From: Prosopocoilus inquinatus
Lineage: Eukaryota > Arthropoda > Insecta > Coleoptera > Lucanidae
NCBI GenBank assembly: GCA_036172665.1
Contig: CM069873.1
Span: forward strand, 37,190,001-37,254,000
Length of the DNA stretch: 64,000 nucleotides
Direction: 5' to 3'
Shown: positions 12,477 to 24,453 of the stretch, piece by piece
Position numbering within the stretch: the stretch's first letter is position 1
Layout: each line of letters starts with the position of its first letter
Notes under the pieces: model-generated
The model's input: the letters and a program-made list of their open reading frames with translations, nothing else
What the model was told of the DNA's origin: nothing
Databases searched by the model: none
Program-made: the position numbers and the translations under genes

Positions 12477-13279
12477 AGTTTTAAATGAAACAACACGCAT
12501 TAGCGTTGTTCCTGTGATGTATCTAATGGATCCTTACTCATCTATCATGTTATTTGACGTTTCGATGGACTCTAGTAACTCTGATGTGAGATACGAAGTT
12601 TTTGGACGCAGCAGGAGCTGGAAATAGTTTTAAACGAAACAACACGTATTAGCGTTGTTCCTGTGATGTATCTAATCGATCCTTACTCATCTATCATGTT
12701 ATTTGACGTTTGGATGGACTCCAGTAACTCTGATGTGAGATACAATGTTCTCGGACGCAGCAGAAGCTGGAAATAGTTTTGAACGAAACAACACGTATTA
12801 GCGTTGTTCCTGTGATGTATCTAATCGATCCTTACTCATCTATCATGTTATTTGACGTTTGGATAGACTCCAGTAACTCTGATGTGAGATACAAAGTATT
12901 CGGACGCAGCAGAAGCTGGAAATAGTTTTAAACGAAACAACACGCATTAGCGTTGTTCCTGTGATGTATCTAATCGATCCTTACTCATCTATCATGTTAT
13001 TTGGCGTTTCGATGGACTCCAGAACCTCTGATGTGAGATAAAAAGTTCTCGGACGCAGCAGAAGCTGGAAATAGTTTTGAACGAAACAACACGCATTAGC
13101 GTTGTTCCTGTGATGTATCTAATCGATCCTTACTCATCTATCATTATATTTGACGTTTGGATGGACTACAGTAACTCTGATGTGAGATACAAAGTTTACG
13201 GACGCAGCAGAAGCTGGAAATAGTTTTAAACGAAACAACACGCATTACCGTTGTTCCTGTGATGTATCTAATCGATCCT
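10559..13279 (+). repeat. Duplicated block B, copy 1 (about 2.7 kb)
   Basis: This block matches 24416-26987 monomer for monomer. The offset is 13857 bp (93 monomers) in the first part and 13708 bp (92 monomers) after about 11.8 kb, so this copy has one extra monomer. Shared rare markers include GTTGTCCCTG at 11164 and 25021, ATGATATTTGACG with GAATAGACTCC, and GATGTACTACAG. At the point of the length change this copy has CGAAGTTCTCGG with CAGCTGAAGC where the other has CGAAGTTTTTGG with CAGCAGGAGC. Confidence 0.75.
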
Positions 13280-14264
13280 TGCTCATCTATCATTATATTT
13301 GACGTTTGGATGGACTACAGTAATTCTGATGTGAGATACAAAGTTTACGGACGCAGCAGAAGCTGGAAATAGTTTTAATCGAAACAACACGCATTAGCGT
13401 TGTTCCTGTGATGTATCTAATCGATCCTTACTCATCTATCATGTTATTTGGCGTTTCGATGGACTCCAGAAACTCTGATGTGAGATAAAAAGTTCTCGGA
13501 CGCAGCAGAAGCTGGAAATAGTTTTGAACGAAACAACACGCATTAGCGTTGTTCCTGTGATGTATCTAATCGATCCTTACTCATCTATCATTTTATTTGA
13601 CGTTTGAATGGACTCCAGTAACTCTGATGTGAGATACAAAGTTCTCGGACGCAGCAGAAGCTGGAAATACTTTTAAACGAAACAACACGCATTAGCGTTG
13701 TTCCTGTGATGTATCTAATCGATCCTTACTCATCTATCATTATATTTGACGTTTGGATGGACTACAGTAATTCTGATGTGAGATACAAAGTTTACGGACG
13801 CAGCAGAAGCTGGAAATAGTTTTAATCGAAACAACACGCATTAGCGTTGTTCCTGTGATGTATCTAATCGATCCTTACTCATTTATCATGTTATTTGGCG
13901 TCTCGATGGACTCCAGTAACTCTGATGTGAGATACAAAGTTTTCGGACGCAGCAGAAGCTGGAAATAGATTTAAACGAAACAACACGCATTAGCGTTGTT
14001 CCTGTGATGTATCTAATCGATCCTTACTCATCTATCATGTTATTTGGCGTTTCGATGGACTCCAGAAACTTTGATGTGAGATACGAAGTTCTCGGACGCA
14101 GCTGAAGCTGGAAATAGTTTTAAATGAAACAACACGTACTAGCGTTGTTCCTGTGATATATCTAATCGATCCTTACTCATCTATCATGTTATTTGACGTT
14201 TCGATGGACTCTAGTAACTCTGATGTGAGATACGAAATTTTCGATCGTAGCAGAATCTGGAAAT
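12477..14264 (+). repeat. 12-monomer variant of the 10-monomer HOR (1788 bp)
   Basis: It begins with the GGATCC-bearing monomer and ends with the GATCGTAGCAGAATC monomer, as the 10-monomer units do. Using the numbering 1-10 of the full unit, its order reads 1, 2, 3, 4, 5, 7-like, 4, 6, 7, 8, 9, 10. The two extra monomers lie around 13.2-13.5 kb: one has TTGCTCATC with TTATATTTG, and the other repeats the GATAAAAAGTTC type. It could be an ancestral longer unit or a product of unequal exchange between two 10-monomer units. Confidence 0.7.
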
Positions 14265-15754
14265 AGTTTTAAATGAAACAACACGCATTAGCGTTGTTCC
14301 TGTGATGTATCTAATGGATCCTTACTCATCTATCATGTTATTTGACGTTTCGATGGACTCTAGTAACTCTGATGTGAGATACGAAGTTTTTGGACGCAGC
14401 AGGAGCTGGAAATAGTTTTAAACGAAACAACACGTATTAGCGTTGTTCCTGTGATGTATCTAATCGATCCTTACTCATCTATCATGTTATTTGACGTTTG
14501 GATGGACTCCAGTAACTCTGATGTGAGATACAATGTTCTCGGACGCAGCAGAAGCTTGAAATAGTTTTGAACGAAACAACACGTATTAGCGTTGTTCCTG
14601 TGATGTATCTAATCGATCCTTACTCATCTATCATGTTATTTGACGTTTGGATAGACTCCAGTAACTCTGATGTGAGATACAAAGTATTCGGACGCAGCAG
14701 AAGCTGGAAATAGTTTTAAACGAAACAACACGCATTAGCGTTGTTCCTGTGATGTATCTAATCGATCCTTACTCATCTATCATGTTATTTGGCGTTTCGA
14801 TGGACTCCAGAAACTCTGATGTGAGATAAAAAGTTCTCGGACGCAGCAGAAGCTGGAAATAGTTTTGAACGAAACAACACGCATTAGCGTTGTTCCTGTG
14901 ATGTATCTAATCGATCCTTACTCATCTATCATTATATTTGACGTTTGGATGGACTACAGTAACTCTGATGTGAGATACAAAGTTTACGGACGCAGCAGAA
15001 GCTGGAAATAGTTTTAAACGAAACAACACGCATTACCGTTGTTCCTGTGATGTATCTAATCGATCCTTACTCATCTATCATTTTATTTGACGTTTGAATG
15101 GACTCCAGTAACTCTGATGTGAGATACAAAGTTCTCGGACGCAGCAGAAGCTGGAAATACTTTTAAACGAAACAACACGCATTAGCGTTGTTCCTGTGAT
15201 GTATCTAATCGATCCTTACTCATCTATCATTATATTTGACGTTTGGATGGACTACAGTAATTCTGATGTGAGATACAAAGTTTACGGACGCAGCAGAAGC
15301 TGGAAATAGTTTTAATCGAAACAACACGCATTAGCGTTGTTCCTGTGATGTATCTAATCGATCCTTACTCATTCATCATGTTATTTGGCGTCTCGATGGA
15401 CTCCAGTAACTCTGATGTGAGATACAAAGTTTTCGGACGCAGCAGAAGCTGGAAATAGATTTAAACGAAACAACACGCATTAGCGTTGTTCCTGTGATGT
15501 ATCTAATCGATCCTTACTCATCTATCATGTTATTTGGCGTTTCGATGGACTCCAGAAACTTTGATGTGAGATACGAAGTTCTCGGACGCAGCTGAAGCTG
15601 GAAATAGTTTTAAATGAAACAACACGTACTAGCGTTGTTCCTGTGATATATCTAATCGATCCTTATTCATCTATCATGTTATTTGACGTTTCGATGGATT
15701 CTAGTAACTCTGATGTGAGATACGAAATTTTCGATCGTAGCAGAATCTGGAAAT
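14265..15754 (+). repeat. 10-monomer higher-order repeat, copy 1 (1490 bp)
   Basis: The ten monomer types in order are: 1, CTAATGGATCC with CGAAGTTTTTGG; 2, CAATGTTCTCGG; 3, GGATAGACTCC with AAAGTATTCGG; 4, GATAAAAAGTTCTCGG; 5, CATTATATTTG with GACTACAG and GTTTACGG; 6, CATTTTATTTG with GTTTGAATGG and AATACTTTT; 7, CATTATATTTG with AGTAATTCTG; 8, TTGGCGTCTCG with AATAGATTT; 9, CAGAAACTTTG with CAGCTGAAGC and GTGATATATC; 10, GATCGTAGCAGAATC. The whole unit lies inside duplicated block A. Private changes here include AGCTTGAAA and CTCATTCATC. Confidence 0.85.
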
Positions 15755-15910
15755 AGTTTTAAATGAAACAACACGCATTAGCGTTGTTCCTGTGATGTAT
15801 CTAATCGATCCTTACTCATCTATCATGTTATTTGACGTTTGGATGGACTCCAGTAACTCTGATGTGAGATACAAAGTTCTCGGACGCAGCAGAAGCTGGA
15901 AATAGTTTTG

Positions 15911-17599
15911 AACGAAACAACACGTATTAGCGTTGTTCCTGTGATGTATCTAATCGATCCTTACTCATCTATCATGTTATTTGACGTTTGGATGGACTCC
16001 AGTAACTCTGATGTGAGATACAAAGTTTTCGGACGCAGCAGAAGCTGGAAATAGTTTTAAACGAAACAACACGCATTATCGTTGTTCCTGTGATGTATCT
16101 AATCGATCCTTACTCATCTATCATGTTATTTGACGTTTGGATGGACTCCAGTAACTCTGATGTGAGGTACAAAGTTTTCGGACGCAGCAGAAGCTGGAAA
16201 TAGTTTTAAACGAAACAACACGCATTAGCGTTGTTCCTGTGATGTATCTAATCGATCCTTACTCATCTATCATGTTATTTGACGTTTCGATGGACACCAG
16301 TAACTCTAATGTGAGATACGAAATTTTCGGACGCAGCAGGAGCTGGAAATAGTTTTAAACGAAACAACACGCATTAGCGTTGTTCCTGTGATTTATCTAA
16401 TCGATCCTTACTCATCTATCATGTTATTTGACGTTTGAATGGACTCCAGTAACTCTGATGTGAGATACAAAGTTCTCGGACGCAGCAGAAGCTGGAAATA
16501 GTTTTGAACGAAACAACACGTATTAGCGTTGTTCCTGTGATGTATCTAATCGATCCTTACTCATCTATCATGTTATTTGACGTTTCGATGGACACCAGTA
16601 ACTCTAATGTGAGATACGAAATTTTCGGACGCAGCAGGAGCTGGAAATAGTTTTAAACGAAACAACACGCATTAGCGTTGTTCCTGTGATTTATCTAATC
16701 GATCCTTACTCATCTATCATGTTATTTGACGTTTGAATGGACTCCAGTAACTCTGATGTGAGATACAAAGTTCTCGGACGCAGCAGAAGCTGGAAATAGT
16801 TTTGAACGAAACAACACGCATTAGCGTTGTTCCTGTGATGTATCTAATCGATCCTTACTCATCTATCATGTTATTTGGCGTTTCGATGGACTCCAGAAAC
16901 TCTGATGTGAGGTACAAAGTTTTCGGACGCAGCAGAAGCTGGAAATAGTTTTAAATGAAACAACACGCATTAGCGTTGTTCCTGTGATGTATCTAATGGA
17001 TCCTTACTCATCTATCATGTTATTTGACGTTTCGATGGACTCTAGTAACTCTGATGTGAGATACGAAGTTTTTGGACGCAGCAGGAGCTGGAAATAGTTT
17101 TAAACGAAACAACACGTATTAGCGTTGTTCCTGTGATGTATCTAATCGATCCTTACTCATCTATCATGTTATTTGACGTTTGGATGGACTCCAGTAACTC
17201 TGATGTGAGATACAATGTTCTCGGACGCAGCAGAAGCTGGAAATAGTTTTGAACGAAACAACACGTATTAGCGTTGTTCCTGTGATGTATCTAATCGATC
17301 CTTACTCATCTATCATGTTATTTGACGTTTGGATGGACTCCAGTAACTCTGATGTGAGATACAAAGTATTCGGACGCAGCAGAAGCTGGAAATAGTTTTA
17401 AACGAAACAACACGCATTAGCGTTGTTCCTGTGATGTATCTAATCGATCCTTACTCATCTATCATGTTATTTGGCGTTTCGATGGACTCCAGTAACTCTG
17501 ATGTGAGATACAAAGTTTTCGGACGCAGCAGAAGCTGGAAATAGTTTTGAACGAAACAACGCGTATTAGCGTTGTTCCTGTGATGTATCTAATCGATCC
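15911..17599 (+). repeat. Triplicated block C, copy 1 (1689 bp)
   Basis: The block recurs at 22765-24453 (offset 6854 bp, 46 monomers) and 29321-31009 (a further 6556 bp, 44 monomers). Diagnostic content is CATTATCGTTG, GAGGTACAAAG, two GGACACCAG monomers with GTGATTTATC 298 bp apart, a GGATCC-bearing monomer, and a closing AACAACGCG monomer. It lies downstream of 10-monomer HOR units in all three places, so HOR plus block C may have been amplified together. Confidence 0.8.
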
Positions 17600-18138
17600 A
17601 TACTCATCTATCATGTTATTTGGCGTATCGATGGACTCCAGTAACTCTGATGTGAGATACAAAGTTCTCGGACGCAGCTGAAGCTAGAAATAGTTTTGAA
17701 CGAAACAACACGTATTAGCGTTGTTCCTGTGATGTATCTAATCGATCCTTACTTATCTACTATGTTATTTGAAGTTTCGATGGACTCCAGTAACTCTGAT
17801 GTGAGATACGAAATTTTCGAACGCAGCAGAATCTGGAAATAGTTTTAAATGAAACAACACGTATTAGCGTTGTTCCTGTGATGTATCTAATCGATCCTTA
17901 CTTATCTATCATGTTATCTGACGTTTCGATGGACTCCAGTAACTCTAATGTGAGATACGAAATTTTCGGGCGCAGCAGAAGCTGGAAATAGTTTTGAACG
18001 AAACAACACGTATTAGCGTTGTTCCTGTGATGTATCTAATCGATCCTTACTTATCTACTATGTTATTTGAAGTTTCGATGGACTCCAGTAACTCTGATGT
18101 GAGATACGAAATTTTCGAACGCAGCAGAATCTGGAAAT

Positions 18139-19181
18139 AGTTTTAAATGAAACAACACGCATTAGCGTTGTTCCTGTGATGTATCTAATCGATCCTTACT
18201 CATCTATCATGTTATTTGGCGTTTCGATGGACTCCAGAAACTCTGATGTGAGATAAAAAGTTCTCGGACGCAGCAGAAGCTGGAAATAGTTTTGAACGAA
18301 ACAACACGCATTAGCGTTGTTCCTGTGATGTATCTAATCGATCCTTACTCATCTATCATTATATTTGACGTTTGGATGGACTACAGTAACTCTGATGTGA
18401 GATACAAAGTTTACGGACGCAGCAGAAGCTGGAAATAGTTTTAAACGAAACAACACCCATTACCGTTGTTCCTGTGATGTATCTAATCGATCCTTACTCA
18501 TCTATCATTTTATTTGACGTTTGAATGGACTCCAGTAACTCTGATGTGAGATACAAAGTTCTCGGACGCAGCAGAAGCTGGAAATACTTTTAAACGAAAC
18601 AACACGCATTAGCGTTGTTCCTGTGATGTATCTAATCGATCCTTACTCATCTATCATTATATTTGACGTTTGGATGGACTACAGTAATTCTGATGTGAGA
18701 TACAAAGTTTACGGACGCAGCAGAAGCTGGAAATAGTTTTAATCGAAACAACACGCATTAGCGTTGTTCCTGTGATGTATCTAATCGATCCTTACTCATT
18801 TATCATGTTATTTGGCGTCTCGATGGACTCCAGTAACTCTGATGTGAGATACAAAGTTTTCGGACGCAGCAGAAGCTGGAAATAGATTTAAACGAAACAA
18901 CACGCATTAGCGTTGTTCCTGTGATGTATCTAATCGATCCTTACTCATCTATCATGTTATTTGGCGTTTCGATGGACTCCAGAAACTTTGATGTGAGATA
19001 CGAAGTTCTCGGACGCAGCTGAAGCTGGAAATAGTTTTAAATGAAACAACACGTACTAGCGTTGTTCCTGTGATATATCTAATCGATCCTTACTCATCTA
19101 TCATGTTATTTGACGTTTCGATGGACTCTAGTAACTCTGATGTGAGATACGAAATTTTCGATCGTAGCAGAATCTGGAAAT
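18139..19181 (+). repeat. Partial 10-monomer HOR (types 4-10, 1043 bp)
   Basis: Seven monomers in the same order as types 4 to 10 of the full unit, from GATAAAAAGTTCTCGG to GATCGTAGCAGAATC. Types 1 to 3 are replaced upstream by the CTTATCTACTATG / CGAACGCAGCAGAATC monomers. A further 3-monomer stub (19182-19628) starts again with the GGATCC-bearing monomer but is cut short by a CAGAAACTCTG-GAGGTACAAAG monomer before the next full copy. Confidence 0.75.
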
Positions 19182-19628
19182 AGTTTTAAATGAAACAACA
19201 CGCATTAGCGTTGTTCCTGTGATGTATCTAATGGATCCTTACTCATCTATCATGTTATTTGACGTTTCGATGGACTCTAGTAACTCTGATGTGAGATACG
19301 AAGTTTTTGGACGCAGCAGGAGCTGGAAATAGTTTTAAACGAAACAACACGTATTAGCGTTGTTCCTGTGATGTATCTAATCGATCCTTACTCATCTATC
19401 ATGTTATTTGACGTTTGGATGGACTCCAGTAACTCTGATGTGAGATACAATGTTCTCGGACGCAGCAGAAGCTGGAAATAGTTTTGAACGAAACAACACG
19501 CATTAGCGTTGTTCCTGTGATGTATCTAATCGATCCTTACTCATCTATCATGTTATTTGGCGTTTCGATGGACTCCAGAAACTCTGATGTGAGGTACAAA
19601 GTTTTCGGACGCAGCAGAAGCTGGAAAT

Positions 19629-21118
19629 AGTTTTAAATGAAACAACACGCATTAGCGTTGTTCCTGTGATGTATCTAATGGATCCTTACTCATCTATCAT
19701 GTTATTTGACGTTTCGATGGACTCTAGTAACTCTGATGTGAGATACGAAGTTTTTGGACGCAGCAGGAGCTGGAAATAGTTTTAAACGAAACAACACGTA
19801 TTAGCGTTGTTCCTGTGATGTATCTAATCGATCCTTACTCATCTATCATGTTATTTGACGTTTGGATGGACTCCAGTAACTCTGATGTGAGATACAATGT
19901 TCTCGGACGCAGCAGAAGCTGGAAATAGTTTTGAACGAAACAACACGTATTAGCGTTGTTCCTGTGATGTATCTAATCGATCCTTACTCATCTATCATGT
20001 TATTTGACGTTTGGATAGACTCCAGTAACTCTGATGTGAGATACAAAGTATTCGGACGCAGCAGAAGCTGGAAATAGTTTTAAACGAAACAACACGCATT
20101 AGCGTTGTTCCTGTGATGTATCTAATCGATCCTTACTCATCTATCATGTTATTTGGCGTTTCGATGGACTCCAGAAACTCTGATGTGAGATAAAAAGTTC
20201 TCGGACGCAGCAGAAGCTGGAAATAGTTTTGAACGAAACAACACGCATTAGCGTTGTTCCTGTGATGTATCTAATCGATCCTTACTCATCTATCATTATA
20301 TTTGACGTTTGGATGGACTACAGTAACTCTGATGTGAGATACAAAGTTTACGGACGCAGCAGAAGCTGGAAATAGTTTTAAACGAAACAACACGCATTAC
20401 CGTTGTTCCTGTGATGTATTTAATCGATCCTTACTCATCTATCATTTTATTTGACGTTTGAATGGACTCCAGTAACTCTGATGTGAGATACAAAGTTCTC
20501 GGACGCAGCAGAAGCTGGAAATACTTTTAAACGAAACAACACGCATTAGCGTTGTTCCTGTGATGTATCTAATCGATCCTTACTCATCTATCATTATATT
20601 TGACGTTTGGATGGACTACAGTAATTCTGATGTGAGATACAAAGTTTACGGACGCAGCAGAAGCTGGAAATAGTTTTAATCGAAACAACACGCATTAGCG
20701 TTGTTCCTGTGATGTATCTAATCGATCCTTACTCATTTATCATGTTATTTGGCGTCTCGATGGACTCCAGTAACTCTGATGTGAGATACAAAGTTTTCGG
20801 ACGCAGCAGAAGCTGGAAATAGATTTAAACGAAACAACACGCATTAGCGTTGTTCCTGTGATGTATCTAATCGATCCTTACTCATCTATCATGTTATTTG
20901 GCGTTTCGATGGACTCCAGAAACTTTGATGTGAGATACGAAGTTCTCGGACGCAGCTGAAGCTGGAAATAGTTTTAAATGAAACAACACGTACTAGCGTT
21001 GTTCCTGTGATATATCTAATCGATCCTTACTCATCTATCATGTTATTTGACGTTTCGATGGACTCTAGTAACTCTGATGTGAGATAAGAAATTTTCGATC
21101 GTAGCAGAATCTGGAAAT
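19629..21118 (+). repeat. 10-monomer higher-order repeat, copy 2 (1490 bp)
   Basis: All ten types follow in the order of copy 1. It is directly followed by copy 3, so this is a tandem pair. A private GATAAGAAATT change is present in monomer 10 near 21085, and GTATTTAATCG in monomer 6 near 20415. The length is exactly ten times 149 bp. Confidence 0.85.
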
Positions 21119-22608
21119 AGTTTTAAATGAAACAACACGCATTAGCGTTGTTCCTGTGATGTATCTAATGGATCCTTACTCATCTATCATGTTATTTGAC
21201 GTTTCGATGGACTCTAGTAACTCTGATGTGAGATACGAAGTTTTTGGACGCAGCAGGAGCTGGAAATAGTTTTAAACGAAACAACACGTATTAGCGTTGT
21301 TCCTGTGATGTATCTAATCGATCCTTACTCATCTATCATGTTATTTGACGTTTGGATGGACTCCAGTAACTCTGATGTGAGATACAATGTTCTCGGACGC
21401 AGCAGAAGCTGGAAATAGTTTTGAACGAAACAACACGTATTAGCGTTGTTCCTGTGATGTATCTAATCGATCCTTACTCATCTATCATGTTATTTGACGT
21501 TTGGATAGACTCCAGTAACTCTGATGTGAGATACAAAGTATTCGGACGCAGCAGAAGCTGGAAATAGTTTTAAACGAAACAACACGCATTAGCGTTGTTC
21601 CTGTGATGTATCTAATCGATCCTTACTCATCTATCATGTTATTTGGCGTTTCGATGGACTCCAGAAACTCTGATGTGAGATAAAAAGTTCTCGGACGCAG
21701 CAGAAGCTGGAAATAGTTTTGAACGAAACAACACGCATTAGCGTTGTTCCTGTGATGTATCTAATCGATCCTTACTCATCTATCATTATATTTGACGTTT
21801 GGATGGACTACAGTAACTCTGATGTGAGATACAAAGTTTACGGACGCAGCAGAAGCTGGAAATAGTTTTAAACGAAACAACACGCAGTACCGTTGTTCCT
21901 GTGATGTATCTAATCGATCCTTACTCATCTATCATTTTATTTGACGTTTGAATGGACTCCAGTAACTCTGATGTGAGATACAAAGTTCTCGGACGCAGCA
22001 GAAGCTGGAAATACTTTTAAACGAAACAACACGCATTAGCGTTGTTCCTGTGATGTATCTAATCGATCCTTACTCATCTATCATTATATTTGACGTTTGG
22101 ATGGACTACAGTAATTCTGATGTGAGATACAAAGTTTACGGACGCAGCAGAAGCTGGAAATAGTTTTAATCGAAACAACACGCATTAGCGTTGTTCCTGT
22201 GATGTATCTAATCGATCCTTACTCATTTATCATGTTATTTGGCGTCTCGATGGACTCCAGTAACTCTGATGTGAGATACAAAGTTTTCGGACGCAGCAGA
22301 AGCTGGAAATAGATTTAAACGAAACAACACGCATTAGCGTTGTTCCTGTGATGTATCTAATCGATCCTTACTCATCTATCATGTTATTTGGCGTTTCGAT
22401 GGACTCCAGAAACTTTGATGTGAGATACGAAGTTCTCGGACGCAGCTGAAGCTGGAAATAGTTTTAAATGAAACAACACGTACTAGCGTTGTTCCTGTGA
22501 TATATCTAATCGATCCTTACTCATCTATCATGTTATTTGACGTTTCGATGGACTCTAGTAACTCTGATGTGAGATACGAAATTTTCGATCGTAGCAGAAT
22601 CTGGAAAT
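21119..22608 (+). repeat. 10-monomer higher-order repeat, copy 3 (1490 bp)
   Basis: Second half of the tandem pair with copy 2, with the same ten types in order. A private CGCAGTACCG change lies in the dyad of monomer 6 near 21885. It is followed by a GGATCC-bearing monomer and then by block C, copy 2. Confidence 0.85.
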
Positions 22609-22764
22609 AGTTTTAAATGAAACAACACGCATTAGCGTTGTTCCTGTGATGTATCTAATGGATCCTTACTCATCTATCATGTTATTTGACGTTTCGATGG
22701 ACTCTAGTAACTCTGATGTGAGATACGAAGTTTTTGGACGCAGCAGGAGCTGGAAATAGTTTTA

Positions 22765-24453
22765 AACGAAACAACACGTATTAGCGTTGTTCCTGTGATG
22801 TATCTAATCGATCCTTACTCATCTATCATGTTATTTGACGTTTGGATGGACTCCAGTAACTCTGATGTGAGATACAAAGTTTTCGGACGCAGCAGAAGCT
22901 GGAAATAGTTTTAAACGAAACAACACGCATTATCGTTGTTCCTGTGATGTATCTAATCGATCCTTACTCATCTATCATGTTATTTGACGTTTGGATGGAC
23001 TCCAGTAACTCTGATGTGAGGTACAAAGTTTTCGGACGCAGCAGAAGCTGGAAATAGTTTTAAACGAAACAACACGCATTAGCGTTGTTCCTGTGATGTA
23101 TCTAATCGATCCTTACTCATCTATCATGTTATTTGACGTTTCGATGGACACCAGTAACTCTAATGTGAGATACGAAATTTTCGGACGCAGCAGGAGCTGG
23201 AAATAGTTTTAAACGAAACAACACGCATTAGCGTTGTTCCTGTGATTTATCTAATCGATCCTTACTCATCTATCATGTTATTTGACGTTTGAATGGACTC
23301 CAGTAACTCTGATGTGAGATACAAAGTTCTCGGACGCAGCAGAAGCTGGAAATAGTTTTGAACGAAACAGCACGTATTAGCGTTGTTCCTGTGATGTATC
23401 TAATCGATCCTTACTCATCTATCATGTTATTTGACGTTTCGATGGACACCAGTAACTCTAATGTGAGATACGAAATTTTCGGACGCAGCAGGAGCTGGAA
23501 ATAGTTTTAAACGAAACAACACGCATTAGCGTTGTTCCTGTGATTTATCTAATCGATCCTTACTCATCTATCATGTTATTTGACGTTTGAATGGACTCCA
23601 GTAACTCTGATGTGAGATACAAAGTTCTCGGACGCAGCAGAAGCTGGAAATAGTTTTGAACGAAACAACACGCATTAGCGTTGTTCCTGTGATGTATCTA
23701 ATCGATCCTTACTCATCTATCATGTTATTTGGCGTTTCGATGGACTCCAGAAACTCTGATGTGAGGTACAAAGTTTTCGGACGCAGCAGAAGCTGGAAAT
23801 AGTTTTAAATGAAACAACACGCATTAGCGTTGTTCCTGTGATGTATCTAATGGATCCTTACTCATCTATCATGTTATTTGACGTTTCGATGGACTCTAGT
23901 AACTCTGATGTGAGATACGAAGTTTTTGGACGCAGCAGGAGCTGGAAATAGTTTTAAACGAAACAACACGTATTAGCGTTGTTCCTGTGATGTATCTAAT
24001 CGATCCTTACTCATCTATCATGTTATTTGACGTTTGGATGGACTCCAGTAACTCTGATGTGAGATACAATGTTCTCGGACGCAGCAGAAGCTGGAAATAG
24101 TTTTGAACGAAACAACACGTATTAGCGTTGTTCCTGTGATGTATCTAATCGATCCTTACTCATCTATCATGTTATTTGACGTTTGGATGGACTCCAGTAA
24201 CTCTGATGTGAGATACAAAGTATTCGGACGCAGCAGAAGCTGGAAATAGTTTTAAACGAAACAACACGCATTAGCGTTGTTCCTGTGATGTATCTAATCG
24301 ATCCTTACTCATCTATCATGTTATTTGGCGTTTCGATGGACTCCAGTAACTCTGATGTGAGATACAAAGTTTTCGGACGCAGCAGAAGCTGGAAATAGTT
24401 TTGAACGAAACAACGCGTATTAGCGTTGTTCCTGTGATGTATCTAATCGATCC
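22765..24453 (+). repeat. Triplicated block C, copy 2 (1689 bp)
   Basis: Same monomer order as 15911-17599 at offset 6854 bp. A private AACAGCACG change is visible near 23368. The right edge is where GATCCTTATT replaces GATCCATACT of the other two copies, at the start of the type that opens duplicated block B. Confidence 0.8.

Larger units (their letters stand above)
13547..18213 (+). repeat. Duplicated block A, copy 1 (4667 bp)
   Basis: This block is nearly identical to 26957-31623 at a constant offset of 13410 bp, exactly 90 monomers. Anchors checked at that offset include GATCGTAG at 14241 and 15731, GGATAGACTC at 14649, GGACACCAG at 16292, and the AACAACGCG monomer near 17550. The left edge is set by AGCGTT versus ACCGTT at 13546, the right edge by TTATTTG versus TTGTTTG at 18214. 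I saw only a handful of single-base differences, for example AGCTTGAAA near 14555 and TGGATTCTA near 15700. Confidence 0.8.
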
